A DNA stretch of 64,000 nucleotides from Flavobacteriales bacterium. GTDB taxonomy: Bacteria; Bacteroidota; Bacteroidia; CAIKAF01. The stretch lies in NCBI GenBank assembly GCA_026418175.1, contig JAOABX010000011.1:1-64000 (forward strand), written 5' to 3'. Under the pieces are notes generated by a model. It made no database searches and was not told where the DNA came from. It saw only the letters and a list, made by a program, of their open reading frames with translations. Position numbers and translations under genes: made by a program. Of this stretch, positions 1 to 8,802 are shown piece by piece (position 1 is the stretch's first letter; each line of letters opens with the position of its first letter).

Positions 1-20
1 GAGATGTGTATAAGAGACAG
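1..20. other. Residual Tn5/Nextera mosaic-end adapter
   Basis: Bases 2-20 are exactly the 19-base Tn5 mosaic end used in tagmentation libraries (AGATGTGTATAAGAGACAG). The G at base 1 matches the base that precedes the mosaic end in the read-2 adapter; the read-1 adapter has C there. This is synthetic sequence left untrimmed at a contig end, not a native transposon: no transposase or second end lies nearby. Confidence 0.97.
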
Positions 21-271
21 GTATTCAATATAATTTAATAGCCAATCATTTTATTTGCATGAATTATAGATTATCAATCTATAGTATTGCAGTTTTTCCC
101 GTTTATTTAGTATTGTTGCTAATTTAACTTTAAAAGATAAATATTAAACCAGTTCATAGCACGAAAAAAATAGATAAGTGTTATATACATTTTATATTAC
201 TTGCCCCAATATACCTACTACATATTGGGTTGGGTGTAGCAATGATATGGTCTTAAAGTAATATTAATTTA
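21..271. other. AT-rich non-coding stretch at contig end
   Basis: About 250 very AT-rich bases lie between the adapter and the stop codon of the aldo/keto reductase. I see no coding frame, tRNA or hairpin-plus-T-tract terminator that I would defend. Confidence 0.5.
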
Positions 272-1261
272 TTATCCAAATGCCGGGAACTTGGGCTTGT
301 TGCCCAGGATGGTTTCAATTTTTTCCATCACTTCGTTGCTTAGTAGCGATACTACATTCAATGCATCCAGGTTTTCTTCCAGCTGTGGTACTTTGGTAGC
401 ACCCAATATAACAGAGCTTACGTTAGGATTTTTTAAACACCAGGCAATGGCCAGCTTGGGTAGGGTAGTTCCTAATTCTTGGGCTAAGGATTGTAGTTCA
501 CGAGCTTTTTGAATGCGTTTTTGGCCTTCTTCACTGGCCATAAAGTCGCGGAGCCATTGCAATTCGCTTACTTGCATACGACTATCTGTAGGAATGCCTT
601 GGCTGTATTTGCCGGTAAGAATGCCAGAGGCAAGAGGTGACCAAATGGTGGTGCCCATGCCAATGCCGGCATATAGCCTGCGGTATTCCACTTCAACCCG
701 TTCGCGGTGAAACATGTTGTACTGTGGCTGTTCTACCACGGGTGCTACTAAATAATTACGTTTGGCTACTTCATAGGCTTCTCGGATGGCTTCGGCACTC
801 CATTCGCTGGTACCCCAGTATAAAACTTTGCCCTGACGAATCAAATCGGTCATGGCTGCTACGGTTTCTTCTATGGGTGTGTTTTTATCCGGCCGGTGGC
901 AGTAATATAAATCTAAATAATCAACCTGTAATCTTTTCAAAGCTGCATGGCAAGCTTCTATCACATGTTTGCGGCTCAAGCCGTATTGGTTTGGCAGCTT
1001 GCCTCCCCAATATACTTTGCTGGATACCAGCCAGGTGTCCCTACGCCATCCTTGCTTTTTCAGGATGTTACCCATCACAATTTCACTTTTTCCATCAGCA
1101 TACAATTCGGCATTATCAAAAAAATTCACGCCGTTGTCGTAGGCTTTCACCATCAAGGCTTCGGCCACATCATCACTAATTTGATTGCCAAATGTAACCC
1201 ACGAACCCAACGAAAGAGCACTGATTTGTAAACCCGTTTTACCAAGATATCTGTATTCCAT
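272..1261 (-). CDS. Aldo/keto reductase, Kv-beta/YghZ-like
   Basis: Predicted NADPH-dependent aldo/keto reductase of 329 residues, the normal size for the family. The catalytic tetrad is visible as Asp49, Tyr54, Lys82 and His122 (FFDNAELYADG, SSKVYWGG, LYYCHRPD), and the C-terminal half has a cofactor-binding stretch (SSVILGATKVPQLEENL). The sequence is closest in style to the potassium-channel beta-subunit-like branch (AKR6; YghZ of E. coli), whose members reduce small aldehydes and ketones in the cytosol. The frame is open for 44 codons further upstream, but homology begins at the ATG at 1261 (MEYRYLGKTGLQIS), so that start is used. It is divergent from the OmpH-like gene, with about 135 bp between them. 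The physiological substrate cannot be told from sequence. Confidence 0.9.
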   Translation of the reverse strand: MEYRYLGKTGLQISALSLGSWVTFGNQISDDVAEALMVKAYDNGVNFFDNAELYADGKSEIVMGNILKKQGWRRDTWLVSSKVYWGGKLPNQYGLSRKHVIEACHAALKRLQVDYLDLYYCHRPDKNTPIEETVAAMTDLIRQGKVLYWGTSEWSAEAIREAYEVAKRNYLVAPVVEQPQYNMFHRERVEVEYRRLYAGIGMGTTIWSPLASGILTGKYSQGIPTDSRMQVSELQWLRDFMASEEGQKRIQKARELQSLAQELGTTLPKLAIAWCLKNPNVSSVILGATKVPQLEENLDALNVVSLLSNEVMEKIETILGNKPKFPAFG

Positions 1262-1363
1262 TGCTTTATTTTTAGGCAAAATAAACACATTTTGCGGGCT
1301 ATGGGTTTTGAGAATTATTAAGAAATCAAAAACCCTGATTTTTCCATATGTAATGCCATTGGT

Positions 1364-1371
1364 TATCTTTG
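1364..1371 (+). promoter_or_regulatory. Bacteroidota -7 box for the OmpH-like gene
   Basis: TATCTTTG matches the Bacteroidetes -7 consensus TAnnTTTG exactly and lies 25 bases before the ATG at 1397. The matching -33 position reads TTTC rather than TTTG. Confidence 0.55.
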
Positions 1372-1396
1372 TGCTCAATTTATTTATATCCAACGC

Positions 1397-2026
1397 ATGA
1401 AAAATTTTTCGCTTATTTTCAACATTGTATTGAGTGTGGCGGTGGCCATTTTATTTTTTCTGCACTTTACGTCTTCCGGCAAAAAATCATCCGGAACAAC
1501 CATGGATAACTCTTCCGGCTCAAATACAGAATTGAAAATTCTTTATGTAAATTCTGATAGTATTTCTGCCAATTACGATTTGGTAAAAGATATGGAAAAG
1601 AAATTTGAGGAAGATAATAAAGTACGTGAACAAAAGCTACAAAGCAAACAGGGTAACTTGCAACGAATGTATAAAGACTATGAAAACAAAGTGATGACCA
1701 TGACTACCCGCGAACGGCAAAAAAAAGAAGAAGAAATTACCCGATACCAGCAGCAGCTAATGCAGGAGCAGCAGGAGCTGAGCCAATTGGCTGCCATGCA
1801 AGAAGCCGGAATGGTTAGCCAAATGTTTGACTCACTGCATGTATTCTTTAAAGAATTTGCACAGCAAAAAGGAGTGGATCTGATTTTAGCATATCAAAAA
1901 GGCAGCGGGGTGTTGTATGCCAATGAAAAATTTGATGTAACCCGGGAGGCGATACAGGCAATGAACCTGCGTTATAGCAAATCGAAGGTTGCAGCACCAA
2001 CGCCAACCCCAGCACCTGAAAAATAA
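1397..2026 (+). CDS. OmpH/Skp-family periplasmic chaperone-like protein
   Basis: 209 residues. An N-terminal hydrophobic segment (about 5-24) serves as signal or membrane anchor, followed by a Ser/Gly-rich linker, a strand (LKILYVNSDSI), a long charged coiled coil (about 65-140, rich in Gln, Glu and Lys) and a strand-rich end with a Pro/Ala/Thr tail. This is the architecture of OmpH/Skp proteins, trimeric periplasmic chaperones that hold unfolded outer-membrane proteins. The sequence is diverged, so the family call rests on architecture and on elements such as VDLILAYQKGSGVLYAN near residues 155-171. It is the first gene of a plus-strand run; ruvX begins 8 bases after its stop. Confidence 0.75.
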   Translation: MKNFSLIFNIVLSVAVAILFFLHFTSSGKKSSGTTMDNSSGSNTELKILYVNSDSISANYDLVKDMEKKFEEDNKVREQKLQSKQGNLQRMYKDYENKVMTMTTRERQKKEEEITRYQQQLMQEQQELSQLAAMQEAGMVSQMFDSLHVFFKEFAQQKGVDLILAYQKGSGVLYANEKFDVTREAIQAMNLRYSKSKVAAPTPTPAPEK

Positions 2027-2034
2027 GTGAGAGG

Positions 2035-2454
2035 ATGGCTCGTATCGTAGCGCTGGATATAGGAGGCAAGCGAACGGGCATTGCGGTAACCGACTCTTTG
2101 CAGCTTATTGCTACCGGCCTTACTACAGTTGCTACCGAAAAGCTTCAATCATACTTGCAGGAGTACTTAAGCAAAGAGCAGGTAGAGGTGATTGTAGTAG
2201 GTTTGCCCCGAAATATGGATCATTCGTATAGTGAGTCGTACCCAATGATTTATCAAACGGTAGAAAAACTGAGACAGACATTTAATAACGTAACTTGGGA
2301 ATGGCAAGACGAACGGTTTACTTCTAAATTGGCTTTGAAAAGCATGAAAACAGCCGGAGCCAAACGAAGTAAAATGAAAAATAAAGAAACGGTGGATATG
2401 GTGAGTGCCGTAATTATTCTTCAATCATACTTGGAAAAGAAACAAAAATTATGA
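2035..2454 (+). CDS. ruvX: Putative pre-16S rRNA nuclease / Holliday junction resolvase-like YqgF
   Basis: 139 residues, the usual length for YqgF/RuvX. The RNase H-like fold is signalled by ALDIGGKRTGIAVTD at residues 6-20, with Asp8 as the first metal ligand, by the VGLPRNMD strand-loop, and by the C-terminal DMVSAVIILQSYL element with its conserved Asp. E. coli YqgF trims the 5' end of 16S rRNA; the name RuvX reflects an older resolvase hypothesis. The gene sits between the OmpH-like gene and def and overlaps def by four bases (ATGA), so the two are probably translationally coupled. Confidence 0.93.
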   Translation: MARIVALDIGGKRTGIAVTDSLQLIATGLTTVATEKLQSYLQEYLSKEQVEVIVVGLPRNMDHSYSESYPMIYQTVEKLRQTFNNVTWEWQDERFTSKLALKSMKTAGAKRSKMKNKETVDMVSAVIILQSYLEKKQKL

Positions 2455-3011
2455 TTTTACCCATAGTAGCATACGGTGATGCCGTATTACGGAAAAAAGC
2501 AGTAGAAATTGACCAAAACTATCCTGAATTGAAAAAGCTGATTCAGGATATGTGGGAAACGATGTATAATGCCAGCGGTGTAGGGCTGGCAGCTCCGCAA
2601 GTGGGCAAGTCAATCCGCTTGTTTATTGTAGATGGTGAGGGGTTTGCCGATGAAGAACCTGGACTGGAACATTTTAAGAAAGTATTTATCAATCCGGTGA
2701 TTATAGAAGAAACGGGGGAGGAGTGGGCATTTAATGAGGGGTGCCTTAGTATTCCCGGTATTCGCGAAGACGTTTTGCGTAAACCCAAAGTTACGATTGA
2801 ATACCTGGATGAAAACTTTGAACTTCATGAAGAAACTTACGAAGGCATTGCTGCCCGTATCATTCAGCATGAATACGATCATATTGAAGGGGTGTTGTTT
2901 ATTGATAAAATAGCTCCGCTCACAAAAAAAATGTTGAAAAGTAAATTGGATAAAATTACTCGAGGAGATGTAAACGTACAATATAAAATGCGTTTTCCCG
3001 GCCGAAAATAG
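2451..3011 (+). CDS. def: Peptide deformylase
   Basis: 186 residues. It removes the N-formyl group from nascent proteins. All three family motifs are present: GVGLAAPQVG (43-52), EGCLSIPG (96-103, with the metal-ligand Cys98) and HEYDH (140-144, with His140 and His144 as metal ligands and Glu141 catalytic). The ATG overlaps the ruvX stop. An insertion around residues 62-75 (GEGFADEEPGLEHF) lies between motifs I and II. This is a complete and apparently active enzyme. No methionyl-tRNA formyltransferase gene, its usual partner elsewhere, is next to it here. Confidence 0.97.
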   Translation: MILPIVAYGDAVLRKKAVEIDQNYPELKKLIQDMWETMYNASGVGLAAPQVGKSIRLFIVDGEGFADEEPGLEHFKKVFINPVIIEETGEEWAFNEGCLSIPGIREDVLRKPKVTIEYLDENFELHEETYEGIAARIIQHEYDHIEGVLFIDKIAPLTKKMLKSKLDKITRGDVNVQYKMRFPGRK

Positions 3012-3027
3012 TTTGTATTTTTATATC

Positions 3028-3777
3028 ATGAAATACATGATACGATATTGCTTGATGCTTTTTATTAGTTTGTTTCTTGCAACCAAGGTTTTTTTTGCTG
3101 TAAATACCAATGATTCACTAAAGTTAAAATCTTGGAAAGAAAATCATTATGTGGAGATGAGCCTGGGCATGGGTTCAAAGATATTTACCAGTTCAGTAGC
3201 TTGGCATAAAATGTTTAATGTGGCTTGGAAGAAACGAATAAAATTGGGTGGAGGACTGCGTTTTAACATGGCCAATGTTACCAAACGCATGTTTATAACT
3301 GCTTTTCCAGGGCGGCCTGATGCAGGCACTTACGATTCACTGTTTTTTGATGATCATACCATATATTCACTTAACCTTACCTTTCATGCAGATGTATCGT
3401 TTACACGCTGGCTGGATGGAGGGTTTAATTTGGATGTTGCTGGAGTGTCTTTTGGAGAAACTACCGATGCTTCCTATCGTTCGGCTACATTTTTACCGGC
3501 TACTTCAATAGAACAAGTCCACCCTGAATTATTCAATGTATTTGCTTTTGGGAACAACAATCGTGGAACTACCAATACTCAGTTTTATCTGCGATTTTGG
3601 CCGGGAGAAAATTTTTTTATAAAAGCCGGATATAGTTTATTCCATATAACCGAAAATACAGTGAATACTTTGAATTTTTCAAACAACCGTTTCGTAACTT
3701 CATCTCATATGGGATTTCTTTCCTTGGGATGGACCCCTTTAAGAACCGCATGGATAGCTAAAAACTCTAAAATATGA
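3028..3777 (+). CDS. Putative outer-membrane beta-barrel protein
   Basis: 249 residues, no family recognised. A signal peptide covers about residues 1-24 (hydrophobic run LMLFISLFLATKVFFA). The rest is rich in alternating aromatic and polar strands (for example SLNLTFHADVSFTRWLDGGF and TNTQFYLRFWPGENFFIKAGY), as expected of a transmembrane beta-barrel, and ends in a strand-like segment (MGFLSLGWTPL). A TTG at 3013 would also open the frame, but the ATG at 3028 gives a clean signal peptide. The stop overlaps the ATG of the next lipoprotein by four bases, so the two are probably co-translated. The function is unknown. Confidence 0.7.
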   Translation: MKYMIRYCLMLFISLFLATKVFFAVNTNDSLKLKSWKENHYVEMSLGMGSKIFTSSVAWHKMFNVAWKKRIKLGGGLRFNMANVTKRMFITAFPGRPDAGTYDSLFFDDHTIYSLNLTFHADVSFTRWLDGGFNLDVAGVSFGETTDASYRSATFLPATSIEQVHPELFNVFAFGNNNRGTTNTQFYLRFWPGENFFIKAGYSLFHITENTVNTLNFSNNRFVTSSHMGFLSLGWTPLRTAWIAKNSKI

Positions 3778-4256
3778 AAAAGACCCTGGCCTTACTTCTG
3801 CTTCTGTCGCTTATTTTAATTTCATGCAGTGAGTCATTAAAAAAAGGACCCTGCGATCAATATTTTGTAAAGTGCAAAATCAATCAAAAGGATTTTGTTT
3901 CAAACCTTATTTATGTATCTGAACCCACGTTGCCATATTATACCCTTGAAGCGATAGAATGTGGAAATTTAGAAAACAAGCTGATATTATCTATTCCTAA
4001 ACCCTTACAAATTGGTTTTTACAATATTACTGCGGTAACCGCTAGTGATATCAATCTTACCCAATCTTGTCGTGCTTTGTTTATTTACGAAGGGCACAGT
4101 TATACTTCGTCGCCTGATTTAGGAGGCACTTTGCAAGTAAATTCTTGGAATGAATCAGAAAAAATTTTGAATGGTGGTTTTGCATTTCAAGCGCAAAATT
4201 CAAATGGTCAAATTGAAGTTACAGAGGGTGAGATTAAATTAGTTCAATTTAAATAG
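3774..4256 (+). CDS. Hypothetical lipoprotein
   Basis: 160 residues, no family recognised. The N-terminus is a lipoprotein signal: two lysines, a Leu-rich core and a lipobox LISC with Cys18 as lipidation site. The mature part begins with a further Cys (GPCDQYFVKCKINQ) and looks like a small beta-sandwich with no catalytic motif. It is coupled to the preceding barrel candidate through an ATGA overlap and may be its surface or periplasmic partner; that link is inference from position only. The gene ends a plus-strand run and faces the minus-strand MORN gene across 141 bp. Confidence 0.75.
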   Translation: MKKTLALLLLLSLILISCSESLKKGPCDQYFVKCKINQKDFVSNLIYVSEPTLPYYTLEAIECGNLENKLILSIPKPLQIGFYNITAVTASDINLTQSCRALFIYEGHSYTSSPDLGGTLQVNSWNESEKILNGGFAFQAQNSNGQIEVTEGEIKLVQFK

Positions 4257-4397
4257 TTCTGCAAAATATATTACTTGTAATTTGCGATTAATGATATCCA
4301 ACGTATCGCTTCATAAAAACTTATTATTAAATAGAATCAATATTTGCTTGCATGTTATATAAGCTAAGTAAATACAGTTGAAATAAAGTAACGAAAC

Positions 4398-5120
4398 TCA
4401 AAAAGCCATTGATTCTTTTAGTTTTCCTTGTTCATAAATTTCTTGAAGTATAATTTTTCCGGTTTCATCAAAATATAACCAACGGCCTGCAGGTACTTCT
4501 TGTTTTTGAAGTTTCATTCGAATGGTATTCTTTTCATCCGGAGTGTCATAAGTTACAAGGATATCGTATTGATCTTCAAAAAATCGAATGCATTTAATTT
4601 TACCAGATTCAAAATATTCCATGTTTTTACCAATTCGCATGGAAGCTTGGCCGGGTAGTTCCGTATCGTTACCATTTCCAGATGGCGGAGGGTGAGGCAA
4701 ATAACTTCTAAACGATGAAAGCCCGAAATTGCCCTTTTCTTTGATTATGCCATTACGGTAATATAACGTATAACTGCCCAGCTTGATGCCATGGCGATAC
4801 GTGTATTCACTCATTAATTCGCCTGTTTCTGAATAAACTTTTTGATTGCCATGTTCCCATCCTTTTTTGTAATTGAATATAGCTCGTATTTTTCCGGAGG
4901 GATAATATTGTTTCCAAATTCCTTCACGTCGATTTTTATAATAACGGCCTTCCGTAAGCAAAATACCGGAAGGAGAAAAATGTTGGTATAAAACGATATT
5001 TTTTCCTTTTGCTTCATAGCGGTCTTTCACAGCACCGCTGTCCCAGGTAGTTTGATCAACGATTTGAGGAAAGGCATGAATGCTTACCCATAATAAACCA
5101 GCGAACAATACAACTCGCAT
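4398..5120 (-). CDS. Exported MORN-repeat protein
   Basis: 240 residues. A signal peptide covers about residues 1-19 (cleavage near HAFPQ). The body holds at least four MORN_2-type repeats of the form G-x-W-x-x-Y-x-x-x-G-K, for example REGIWKQYYPSGKI, GWEHGNQKVYSETGEL and IKLGSYTLYYRNGII, with a last copy at the C-terminus (AGRWLYFDETGKI). Such proteins are common in Bacteroidota and are often labelled YwqK-family antitoxin, a name this sequence gives no reason to use. It is last in an apparent operon, one base after the subtilase stop. The function is unknown; a structural or binding role at the cell envelope is likely. Confidence 0.8.
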   Translation of the reverse strand: MRVVLFAGLLWVSIHAFPQIVDQTTWDSGAVKDRYEAKGKNIVLYQHFSPSGILLTEGRYYKNRREGIWKQYYPSGKIRAIFNYKKGWEHGNQKVYSETGELMSEYTYRHGIKLGSYTLYYRNGIIKEKGNFGLSSFRSYLPHPPPSGNGNDTELPGQASMRIGKNMEYFESGKIKCIRFFEDQYDILVTYDTPDEKNTIRMKLQKQEVPAGRWLYFDETGKIILQEIYEQGKLKESMAF

Positions 5121-5121
5121 A

Positions 5122-6798
5122 TTAGCTTTTTACAAATTTGGTAGAAAACCGTTTATTCTGGGTATGAATTATCAATACATATACCCCTGCACTCATTTTT
5201 GTATCAATGTTTAAAACCAGTGTATTCATGGTTTTTTGATACACTTGCCTTTCTTGAGAATAAAGTTTCTTTCCCTTAACATTAGTAATTTCTATCAGGA
5301 TATTCTCCGTAAGTTGTGCATAAAAATCCACATAAAATGTTTGATCGCTTACTGGATTGGGATAAACTTTGATTTCCTGATTTTCAAAAAACTGATCAAA
5401 GGGAGTTTGGCTTAGCAGCATATCTGCCACTCCTAAATTTGGAATACCATACCCCATGCCGTCGTTAGGATTGTTAAATAAGTTGGATGATTTTTCCACC
5501 GCACGAAACACATCCATGTTACTCTTTGTTTGGCGATGTTTTTGCCAAAGGCATGCTACAGCTCCACAAATAATAGGTGATGAAAACGAAGTGCCATTGG
5601 CTGCAATAACTTCGCCTCCTATTCCTACCACGCTGGCTCCCTGCCCCATGGCACAAACATTGGGTTTAATACGGCCATCTGCACTGGGGCCAAATGAACT
5701 GAATGCTGCTTTTTCGCGATTATTCTTGATAGCACCTACAGCAAGCACGCTATCGCCATCAGCAGGGGCTCCAATATATTTCCACGCACTGCTTCCCGAA
5801 TTTCCGGCGCTATTAACTACTAAAATGCCTTTGGCTGCTGCTATATCAGCTGCTTTAGTAGCAATGGAGGTGTTTCCGTTCATATCGGCATAGGTATGAT
5901 CTCCTACACCAAAATCAAAGGTAGTATAACCCAATGAACTGTTTATAAGATCTGCGCCAACACTATCCGCAAATTCGGCTCCGCTTACCCAGTTGTATTC
6001 TTCAACAATGGTTTCCGTATAAACATCTTCAGTGCGTAAAAGCCAATACGAAGCTAAAGGAGCAGTACCCAATATCTTTCCATCAATAAAACCTGCCATG
6101 CATGAAAGTACATAGGTGCCATGGTTATTATCTTCGTACACGCTTTCTTCATTGGCAGCAAAATCCCAGGTTCCCAAAATTCGGTTGGCTGCACGAAGAT
6201 GTTCAAAAGCCGGCATTTGATCTACAAATAAAAAACCACCATCAAGTACTGCAATTACCATGTCTTGGCCTAAAAATCCCTTGCGGTGCAGGTAATCCAA
6301 TCCAATCATTTCAGTTTGTGTTTTTGCATTACCGTAATTCAGATCTTCAATTGATCCGAAGAATGATTTTGCACCTCCGCTGGACTGCTCCCCTTTGCCT
6401 GGTTCTGGTTTCTGCGGATATGCTCCCCGATACAACAGCTTAACTTGGGCTACATATGGCAGGGTTGCTATGGAATTAACAACCGATGAGTCGTAGGTGC
6501 CTACCATTACATAATTAAACCATCGAGACCTATTTACAATAGAAATACTGTTAGAAACGTTTGCAACGCCTTGAATATATGAGGGATTGACCGGAAGGTC
6601 TTGTTCAGTAACGGCAATGTTATAGCGTAATCTTCGATCAATGGCACGTTGTGAGAGAAACGTCGAAGGGTTGGAAATGCTATGTGGGTTATTGTTTCCT
6701 TTATCGGAAAAAAATACAGCAAATTTGAAGTAAGTTTGTGCAGAGAATTGCAGCGAAATTGCCAGTGAAAAACATACTAAAAAAATATTTCGTACCAT
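5122..6798 (-). CDS. Subtilisin-like serine protease (S8) with T9SS C-terminal signal
   Basis: 558 residues from the ATG at 6798, which gives a clear signal peptide (VRNIFLVCFSLAISLQFSAQ). Longer upstream starts would run into the preceding lipoprotein gene. The catalytic triad is visible as Asp186 (VIAVLDGGF), His226 (NNHGTYVLS) and Ser404 (NGTSFSSPI), with oxyanion-hole Asn333 (NSAGNSG). The last 75 or so residues are a type A T9SS sorting domain: it starts at KVYPNPVSDQTFYVDF and ends in strand-rich sequence with GVYVLII. The protein should therefore be exported, moved through the type IX system and released or anchored at the surface as a protease. It lies 4 bp after the lipoprotein gene and 1 bp before the MORN gene. 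Confidence 0.94.
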   Translation of the reverse strand: MVRNIFLVCFSLAISLQFSAQTYFKFAVFFSDKGNNNPHSISNPSTFLSQRAIDRRLRYNIAVTEQDLPVNPSYIQGVANVSNSISIVNRSRWFNYVMVGTYDSSVVNSIATLPYVAQVKLLYRGAYPQKPEPGKGEQSSGGAKSFFGSIEDLNYGNAKTQTEMIGLDYLHRKGFLGQDMVIAVLDGGFLFVDQMPAFEHLRAANRILGTWDFAANEESVYEDNNHGTYVLSCMAGFIDGKILGTAPLASYWLLRTEDVYTETIVEEYNWVSGAEFADSVGADLINSSLGYTTFDFGVGDHTYADMNGNTSIATKAADIAAAKGILVVNSAGNSGSSAWKYIGAPADGDSVLAVGAIKNNREKAAFSSFGPSADGRIKPNVCAMGQGASVVGIGGEVIAANGTSFSSPIICGAVACLWQKHRQTKSNMDVFRAVEKSSNLFNNPNDGMGYGIPNLGVADMLLSQTPFDQFFENQEIKVYPNPVSDQTFYVDFYAQLTENILIEITNVKGKKLYSQERQVYQKTMNTLVLNIDTKMSAGVYVLIIHTQNKRFSTKFVKS

Positions 6799-6802
6799 AA
6801 CT

Positions 6803-7552
6803 TTATTCCATTCCATAATCAATAATTTTTTGTTCCCAGTATGATCCCAATTTAATGCGTTGCATGATGGGTACTTGTGTCCACAATACATCCGGCGGCA
6901 ATTTTTCTTCGCAGGGGTCATATTGGTTTGGATTACTGTTGGTAATTCCTTCAACATTTATTTTTATTTGATAAACCAGCCCAATTCCCCGAGCATATTT
7001 TTCAAGTTGATATTTATACAATAACAAGTTTCCTTCAACTTGTTGTTGCAATACTGTAGCAACTGAATCAAACTGCAACATTCCGTTGGAATATGTCTCA
7101 TCTACGCCGGTATACCGATAATCAAAATTCCAGTCGGTTATGGAATTAAATGCATTACCGTCCCATCGTTTACCATTTAAAACCGGAAAAATAAGTTTTA
7201 CATATTTCATGTTTTCTTCCACTTTTATTGCCTGGGTAGGCAATACGTATGCCCACCACACATCGCGTATTTGCCAGCTTGACGAAGGATTATTTCGTAC
7301 GAATCGTTCGATACGCATGGATAAATGGCCGGATGCATCGATAAAAAAAGTATCCAGTTTTTCTTTCAGTTGAAAATTTAATGTATCGTAAATATTGAAT
7401 TGGCAATCAATATAAAATGAATCTACATCGTATATGGCATACATTCCGGGCTGTAGCGGGAAGTAATTATATCCCATATCTGCCGGTTCTTCCGTTTTTT
7501 TTTCGCAAGATAAAAGTACCGCAACAATGCCAATCCAAAGCCAGTTCTTCAT
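6803..7552 (-). CDS. Hypothetical lipoprotein
   Basis: 249 residues, no family recognised. It has a short lipoprotein signal with lipobox LLSC (Cys16), followed by a charged linker (EKKTEEPAD) and a beta-rich domain beginning YNYFPLQPGMYAIYDVDS. That opening is a style common in Bacteroidota lipoproteins that measure or bind at the envelope. There is no catalytic motif. It is first in the probable operon with the S8 protease and the MORN protein, so it may be a partner or inhibitor of the protease; this is positional inference only. About 67 bp of intergenic DNA separates it from the end of mnmA. Confidence 0.75.
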   Translation of the reverse strand: MKNWLWIGIVAVLLSCEKKTEEPADMGYNYFPLQPGMYAIYDVDSFYIDCQFNIYDTLNFQLKEKLDTFFIDASGHLSMRIERFVRNNPSSSWQIRDVWWAYVLPTQAIKVEENMKYVKLIFPVLNGKRWDGNAFNSITDWNFDYRYTGVDETYSNGMLQFDSVATVLQQQVEGNLLLYKYQLEKYARGIGLVYQIKINVEGITNSNPNQYDPCEEKLPPDVLWTQVPIMQRIKLGSYWEQKIIDYGME

Positions 7553-7619
7553 TTATTCCATCAAATTCTTGTAAATATACCAAAAATACCGATTGTGTAG
7601 GTTAAAATTGTCAAATACA

Positions 7620-8714
7620 TTACTCAGAGCGCATAATAAATCCTCCACCAATCAAGTCGTTTCCTTCATAAAAAACTGCTGATTGCCCTGGAGCTATGGC
7701 ACTTACCGGTTCATAAAATGTAACCTGCATATTATTGCCTTGTTGTACCAAAGTGCTAAAATGGCCTTTGTCCTTATAGCGTATTTTGGTAATTGCTTCG
7801 GTTGGTTCTTTTAATTCTGCATATTTAATTAGGTTGATGTTTCGTACCATCATTTGCTGGCTAAATAAATCTTCTTCATCTCCTAAAACTACGGTGTTAG
7901 TTTCCGGTTCAATTCGAGTAACAAATACCGGCCGGCCCAATGCCACTCCTAGTCCTTTTCGTTGTCCAACGGTATAAAATGGATATCCTTTGTGTATTCC
8001 TAGAATGTTTCCATGTTTATCAACAAACTTGCCGCCTGCTACTCGTTCTTCCAATCCTTCTACTTTTCTTTTCAAAAATCCCCGATAATCATTGTCTGGA
8101 ACGAAACAAATCTCGTAGCTCTCACTTTTTTTGGCTATACTTTCATACCCATGTTGCAATGCAATTTGCCGTATTTCAGGTTTAGTAAACCCTCCGCAGG
8201 GAAAAATAGTGCGTTTCAGGTTTTCTTGTTTCAACCCCCATAGTACATACGATTGGTCTTTGTTTTCATCGCGGCCTTTTGAAATAATATATCTGCCATG
8301 TTCTTCGCGAATCTGAGCATAATGCCCGGTGGCAATAAATTCACAATCAAGCTGGTTGGCGCGTTTTATCAATGCATCCCATTTGATGTGTGTATTGCAC
8401 AAAACACAAGGGTTCGGTGTACGCCCGGCCAGATATTCTTCTACAAAGTTGTCAATAATATATTCTCCAAACTCTTCGCGTATGTCTAATATATAATGCG
8501 GAAAACCTAAGTCAACAGCCAGGGCCCGGGCATCATTTATATCATCAAGGCTACAGCAACCGGTAGTACGTTTGGTTCCTCCTGATGTAGCATAATCCCA
8601 CGTCTTCATAGTAATACCAATTACTTCATACCCTTGCTCATGCAACAACAGGGCAGTAACGGAACTATCTATTCCGCCACTCATGGCTACCAATACTCTT
8701 CCTTTTTTGCTCAC
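7620..8714 (-). CDS. mnmA: tRNA-specific 2-thiouridylase
   Basis: 364 residues. It makes 2-thiouridine at the wobble position 34 of tRNAs for Lys, Glu and Gln, using ATP to activate the base and persulfide sulfur. Visible elements are the PP-loop AMSGGIDSSV (10-19), the nucleophilic Cys106 in NPCVLCN and the second catalytic Cys203 in EICFVPDNDY. The C-terminal beta-barrel is present (residues about 270-364). The start is a GTG at 8714; the next in-frame ATG would remove the strand before the PP-loop. A -7 box lies about 50 bases upstream. It appears to be a single-gene transcript. Confidence 0.96.
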   Translation of the reverse strand: MSKKGRVLVAMSGGIDSSVTALLLHEQGYEVIGITMKTWDYATSGGTKRTTGCCSLDDINDARALAVDLGFPHYILDIREEFGEYIIDNFVEEYLAGRTPNPCVLCNTHIKWDALIKRANQLDCEFIATGHYAQIREEHGRYIISKGRDENKDQSYVLWGLKQENLKRTIFPCGGFTKPEIRQIALQHGYESIAKKSESYEICFVPDNDYRGFLKRKVEGLEERVAGGKFVDKHGNILGIHKGYPFYTVGQRKGLGVALGRPVFVTRIEPETNTVVLGDEEDLFSQQMMVRNINLIKYAELKEPTEAITKIRYKDKGHFSTLVQQGNNMQVTFYEPVSAIAPGQSAVFYEGNDLIGGGFIMRSE

Positions 8715-8764
8715 GTGATTATGGTCTGAAATAAAACAAACGGAACTTTTCTAAGTTCATTTTG

Positions 8765-8772
8765 CAAAGATA
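8765..8772 (-). promoter_or_regulatory. Bacteroidota -7 box for mnmA
   Basis: On the minus strand this reads TATCTTTG, an exact TAnnTTTG match, about 50 bases before the GTG start of mnmA. I see no TTTG at the expected -33 distance. Confidence 0.5.
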
Positions 8773-8802
8773 CAACGGAAAAACGGGAAGTTCAGTTACT
8801 AA

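Noticed and set aside
1-20. Native Tn5-like transposon end
   Set aside because: The sequence is the engineered hyperactive mosaic end; no transposase, partner end or target duplication is present.
637-1179. 180-codon open frame on the plus strand
   Set aside because: It lies antisense within the aldo/keto reductase, has no recognisable domain and reflects codon bias of the real gene.
4398-5120. YwqK-type antitoxin of a toxin-antitoxin pair
   Set aside because: The protein has a signal peptide and MORN repeats, and no toxin-like gene is adjacent; the preceding gene is a secreted protease.
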